A DNA stretch of 64,000 nucleotides from NCBI GenBank assembly GCA_013339895.1, contig JABACO010000009.1:7042921-7106920 (forward strand), written 5' to 3'. The stretch is from Ephydatia muelleri. Its lineage: Eukaryota; Porifera; Demospongiae; Spongillida; Spongillidae. Position numbers and translations under genes: made by a program. Positions 59,872 through 64,000 of the stretch are shown in pieces (position 1 is the stretch's first letter; each line of letters starts with the position of its first letter). Under the pieces are notes generated by a model that was not told the DNA's origin, ran no database searches, and was given only the letters and a program-made list of their open reading frames with translations.

Positions 59872-59987
59872 GTATACGGCAATGCTTGAATGTGACTGTT
59901 TTCCATAGCATGCCGTATTCTCGAATCGCGTTGGTCGTTACAACATATCAGTAAATCGGCGTATTCTCTCAACATGCATTTTTTTAG

Positions 59988-60131
59988 CCGCTGCAGTTTC
60001 ATCATGAAGGCATGAAAATGGGTCTACTCTGCTCTCAATGCAAGACCACTGCTGGTTACTTAATTGAAATTACGAAGAGTGACAAAACAAAAGCAAGTGT
60101 CAAATGCTGCCATGTCTCCACGTACGCTTGA
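59988..60131 (+). CDS. Candidate secreted peptide, exon 2
   Basis: Follows a strong acceptor (CATTTTTTTAG) and is in phase 0 with the acidic frame of exon 1. It reads PLQFHHEGMKMGLLCSQCKT, TAGYLIEITKSDKTKASVKC, CHVSTYA and stop: 47 residues with four cysteines (CSQC...CC), a pattern that would suit two disulfides. The intron would be 116 bp. No homologue is recognised. Confidence 0.42.
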   Translation, partial: PLQFHHEGMKMGLLCSQCKTTAGYLIEITKSDKTKASVKCCHVSTYA

Positions 60132-60139
60132 GGGTGTCT

Positions 60140-61175
60140 GCCACTGAACAATAATATCTCCTTGGACAGGTTGGTGCTAGGAAAAAGTTAAGCGCAAAGT
60201 GCAAAAGTTTGTCGTTCGTTTTAAAAATGGCCGTAGTGTAGATTCGAAGCTAGGTTAATGTACGATTAATTGTGTCTTCTAAAATTCTCATCGCACGCAT
60301 GTGCATTGTATAGTGTAACTACAATGTGAGCCATTATTTCGACAGACTGTGGAATTACTTGAAGGGTCACCCAAATCAGAGATAATATTATCTCTGCCCA
60401 AATGCGGTAGGCCGAAAATGTTAACACATTTGTCATTTTTCAAACGCTGATAGCCTGTGCCAAGGGATTAAGGCGTGTTGAAAGGTGCACATCACGAGTT
60501 CTTCGTTATACACCTCTAACTTTTTTAGTAGCAAATGCATCGCGTATATATAAAGTTTGGAATTGTCGAAATGCCGTTAGCTGAAGTAATAATACATGTC
60601 TGCATAGAAATTGCGTGTTCAGTGTCATATGGTGAGCAGTGACATCGTTCCCTCAAAGGAAAGAGCGTCCTTTCTGCGATCTGAGAGTAATGTTGCAAAC
60701 GATACAGATCTCGCTCGCCACATCATTCTGCGTACTTGTGGGAAGTAAAATACAGACATAGTTTGTTTACTCGATCGCGTTACCCACGAAGGTCGACAAA
60801 TGCATTGCTCGCACTTAGTAGGGCTTCTGTTTTGGTACCCTCACCATGAATTCCTACAACAGTCATTTATCAGAGCCGGCTTGTATGTTGCTTCGTCCGA
60901 ACCTTTTGGGCTTGCTCTTCTAAAGCCACCCTTTTCATTTGTTGCGCAAAAATAAAGCATACAAAACACTGTAACTTTCTATGAAAGCTTTGAAACGAAT
61001 CTCTACACAGAGGCATGGAGCACGACAGAACACTTGCATGCCTATCGAAGTACTTCAGCCTCACTAGTAATGTGCTGTAATGTTTTTGTTCCCAATAAAT
61101 GGAAAGAAAAAAGAAGCATCTATTAAGAGTGTGCGCACAATTTTTCAAACAGAAGCTCAAGTGCTTGCATGTACA
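60140..61175. other. Spacer, nothing recognised
   Basis: No gene or repeat seen. Confidence 0.4.
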
Positions 61176-61179
61176 ATCA

Positions 61180-61322
61180 AAAACACAAACAGCAAGAACA
61201 CACCAAGTTCAATAGATGTTCTTGCAATTGCTCTCACAAGGGTGACATTCAGCTCCCAAGAGACCCGTGGTAAAAGCTCTGGGAAGAAAGTTGCACACTC
61301 GTCCAAGACCTGCTGGCCATGT
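61180..61322 (-). pseudogene. Chimeric reverse-transcriptase fragment RT-8
   Basis: The minus strand reads GQQVLDECATFFPELLPRVS (the finger region seen in RT-5) fused in frame to ELNVTLVRAIARTSIELGVF (the extreme C-terminus, as in RT-3). The intervening polymerase core is missing, indicating an internal deletion. Confidence 0.7.
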
Positions 61323-61369
61323 TAAAAGCATTATTATGATTATTGTTAGTGGTTGCTAGGCAATGCTAG

Positions 61370-61925
61370 CCACCTGTGATGGGTGTGGTGCTGCAGTCAA
61401 TCTTAAGCACGCCGTAGACTGCAAAAAGGAGGGATAGTTACCCAACGCCACAAGTACGAAATGCATTGAGGCGGGCTGCTGGCTTTCATAGCATTCAGGA
61501 GTGTGATAAAGGAGCCAATGGTGAAGGAGGCCAACATCAGATACTGTACCCCTGCCTTGATTGCAGAATCAGCATTAGAGGTCTATGGCAACCTCAGACA
61601 GTAGCCTTGCTTGATGTGCAAGTAGTAGACACTGATGCACCATCATGCATACATTGGAGCACATTTCCTCAGCAGAAGAGAAGAAAGGGAAATACAGCAG
61701 TGCAGCTGAAGCATCTTTTACACCTTTTGTTGTTTCCACTGATGGCAGAAAGGCAAATTGGCTTGCCCAAAGGATTGGATAAACCACTTGCATACATGAT
61801 GGCAGCACACAAGGTTCTCTTTTTAGAAATTCAACGAGCCACAAATCTTTGCTTGTGCATCAAGTGGAGAAGTGGAGTTGGAATAGTTGATGGTGCCGAG
61901 TATTATCAAGATCTGATTAACACTT
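61370..61925 (+). pseudogene. Reverse-transcriptase C-terminal fragment RT-9
   Basis: Reads CDGCGAAVNLKHAVDCKKEG, then IRGLWQPQTVALLDVQVVDT with DAPS, SSAEEKKGKYSSAAEASFTP and FVVSTDGR, and TNLCLCIKWRSGVGIVDGAE. This is the same order as the C-terminal domain of RT-1. Three frameshifts are visible. Confidence 0.82.
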
Positions 61926-62280
61926 TTATTTATTTCATTATTTCATTTTATCTTCTCTATAATAATAATTATTATTCAAGAGTGAGTATTATTACATTGA
62001 ACATATACAACATTATTACAGTTTTAAGCTATACAATGTTACTACACAAAACAATACACTGGAACGGAGAAGGTGAGGCGACTAACATCCAGTTGCCATC
62101 GAACGAGACAGCAGAGCTCTGGCATTCGCTCTAACTAGGACCAGGTTTGACCTGCCATAGAGAGCCAAAGTGGCCTGGGACTTGCAACAATTTGATCTAA
62201 ATAACAAATGTGTTTTGTTGTTTTTATTTATTTATTTTTATAGGATAAAATTAATGAATACAAACATACAATAGTACATT
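61926..62280. other. AT-rich spacer
   Basis: ATT/AAT-rich sequence between RT-9 and RT-10, no gene. Confidence 0.4.
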
Positions 62281-62282
62281 AA

Positions 62283-63431
62283 CACAGTCAGGAAGGCAGG
62301 ACCTCTCTTGCCAGAATGGGTCTAGCAAGTCTGACATTCAACTGGCCACAGATATCAATCACAACTGATGTTTTTGGAAGGATAAGGTAATGGCGAAGTG
62401 AGATGCACATCCTGAAATTCTTTACCCCAGTTCCCAATGGTGTCCACTGCTAGGGGAACACAAGTCCACCCAACTCCTGACATGACACAGACAAGAGACG
62501 AGCCTTGCTGGCTAGGGAGGACAAAACCAGAAATGATTGGAAAAGATGCTCTGCAATCATTGCAGACAAGGCTGTCTGGGTGATAGGTGATTCCAGAATA
62601 GACTCTACGGTGGCATTAGGATGTGGACACTTGAGAGTTATATATCCTAATTGCCTGTTCAAGATGGTTGTCCTCTGCACAACCAAAACCAGATGATGCC
62701 CATGACAATGTGAAGGCAGAAGCAGCAAGTCAGAGTGCAGACCCAGGCCATCATACTTCAGGTACAATCAGGGTTTCAATGGTGGAACTCACTTCCTCAC
62801 CAAAGATCTTCAATGCATCTGTAGACAGGTTGGGTGGGATGACACTAGTAAGGTGAATCATTGTATGAAAGCTTCCACATGTGCGCAATTGTGTACGTAT
62901 AACTGCGACCTGTGGATCGATTGCTGACACATCTTTATTATTTTTCTATATACATTTTATTATTATTCCAAATACATATACAGCAATAAATGGTCCTAAT
63001 CATAGTTTAATAATCTAGAGAGTTATAGTTTAGCACAACCTAATTAACAATTTACTATTATCATTACACGCTTACGGGCCTCTGCTGCAAGGACTGCTGC
63101 ACCAGCTTGATGACCGGGCAGAGGGGTGATCTGATGGTGATGTCCAGTGCAGAGCAGGTTTGCCTCTCCATCCAGCAATGAGAATGTCAGCTGGTCTGGT
63201 GTAATCAACCTCTCTAGTGAGGCCATTGCCTTTCTCTAATCTAACACTTGGGTGGGCACGACAACAGAGATCAAAGATCTCATCCTGCAAGCGATTGTGG
63301 CGTATTACGACATCTCCTCTATGCCTGCAGGTCACAGCATGATGACCAAGAGAATCAAAAGCTGTATTGGGGCAGAATGGACACATAGATTGACCTGAAG
63401 TGTCTAGTCTCCGCCACCACTTTAAGGACAT
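62283..63431 (-). pseudogene. Reverse-transcriptase C-terminal pseudogene RT-10
   Basis: The minus strand reads SLKWWRRLDTSGQSMCPFCP, GHHAVTCRHRGDVVIRHNRL, TRPADILIAGWRGKPAL, then shifted HQAGAAVLAAEARKRV. After about 290 bp of unrelated AT-rich DNA follow GWTCVPLAVDTIGNWGKEFQ, QLNVRLARPILAREVLPS and a stop at about 62285. The CPFC...GHHAVTC segment is the zinc-like motif of the second subfamily. Confidence 0.82.
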
Positions 63432-63720
63432 CTGGTATATAGTGTATTAGTCATAAGAATAACGATGTAGCCTGATATACATTGTTTACTCCTGTATGTA
63501 ATTATAATATGTATAGTTTAGTAGTTTTAAGGTATATGTATTCATGCATTCTTGTATTCTCTGCTTTAATGATGATAATAATAGGTATTAATTCATACTT
63601 GTGTAATGTTATGATAAGTGCTTACACCATACTCATTATAATTATAATTATTAATAATTACATAGAATACACAAAAGAATGCACATTATTACATACACAT
63701 ACACTAAGTACAACTAAACT
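63432..63720. other. AT-rich spacer
   Basis: No gene seen; includes TAAT-rich simple sequence near 63640. Confidence 0.4.
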
Positions 63721-63723
63721 ACT

Positions 63724-63766
63724 AATAGCAAGTTAGGAGGGTGGAAGCTCCCTGGCCAGGATGGCT
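63724..63766 (-). pseudogene. Reverse-transcriptase terminal fragment RT-11
   Basis: The minus strand reads NIARAILARELPPS and stop, the same C-terminal end as RT-10 (RPILAREVLPS). An ATT microsatellite (63775-63803) abuts it. Confidence 0.65.
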
Positions 63767-63803
63767 CTAGCAATGTTATTATTATTATTATTATATTATT
63801 ATT

Positions 63804-64000
63804 GAAATACTATTGACATCCCTGATGAGGCATGGAAGCAGGCTCATGCAGCTATGCTTAAGCTTTGGGGGCCTTGGGAATAGGCCTACCTCGGTCCACT
63901 CTAGTGCAGCTTACATAGCCTCTTTATGTATTTCAGGATTTGGGTACTCTGCTGATCAGAATCTGATGCACGCTGTTGATCACTTCAACTCTTTGGTGCT
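63804..64000. other. Right edge, nothing recognised
   Basis: No feature could be supported in the last 200 bp. Confidence 0.4.

Overview
The window looks like nuclear DNA of an early-branching animal, most plausibly a demosponge. The reasons are interrupted genes with GT-AG phase-1 exons, an array of scavenger-receptor cysteine-rich (SRCR) and EGF-like modules, AT-rich introns full of small inverted-repeat transposons, and many decayed copies of a reverse-transcriptase family I associate with sponge and cnidarian genomes. The taxon is an inference. No bacterial operon, tRNA, rRNA or CRISPR array was seen.

Region 1 (about 1-32,000, minus strand) holds part of a large SRCR/EGF receptor-like gene. 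Fifteen exons can be placed, all with phase-1 boundaries. In transcript order they encode SRCR-a (31942-31793 plus 9885-9721), SRCR-b, SRCR-c, SRCR-d, EGF-1, SRCR-e, SRCR-f and EGF-2, and the gene continues off the left edge. The block SRCR-e/f/EGF-2 with its introns (about 430-3115) is a segmental duplicate of SRCR-c/d/EGF-1 (about 3330-7925). The second exon of SRCR-d is split by a 1764-bp CACTA-like DNA transposon (3784-5547) with 3-bp target duplications. Removing it with one duplication copy restores exactly the 165-bp exon length of its paralogue.

Region 2 (10574-22495) is the most striking object: an 11.9-kb DNA transposon-like element inside the 21.9-kb intron that separates the two halves of SRCR-a. 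It has near-identical 17-bp terminal inverted repeats (CAGKGCTGCCGCGATAT), an 8-bp target duplication (CGAATAAC), and lies in the loop of a palindromic MITE whose two halves flank it. It carries a 54-bp GC-rich repeat, a 200-bp direct repeat, a satellite of about 20 units of 142/152 bp, an intact 1199-codon minus-strand reading frame, and upstream of that frame four iterated 94-bp exon-like modules. I cannot assign the protein to a named transposase superfamily. The ends recall hAT elements, but the protein shows no hAT domains that I can see.

Region 3 (22,500-53,000) is mostly transposon debris: a reverse-transcriptase pseudogene with intact YADD (23815-25662), a foldback element containing a TTAA-flanked insertion (32823-34728), a second foldback containing an AAT-flanked MITE (35179-36130), a decayed pogo/CENP-B-like transposon with TA duplications (36128-38074), GT/CA-rich inverted minisatellites (42960-44820), nested foldbacks (45957-51115), a minus-strand Ty3/gypsy integrase remnant and a BEL/Pao integrase remnant (51390-52740).

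Region 4 (53,000-64,000) holds at least nine further fragments of the same reverse-transcriptase families on both strands, a second gypsy integrase remnant, and a small two-exon candidate gene for a secreted cysteine-containing peptide (59663-60131) with a TATA box and signal peptide but a reading-frame break. Apart from the SRCR/EGF gene, the 1199-aa protein and this peptide candidate, no ordinary gene could be supported.
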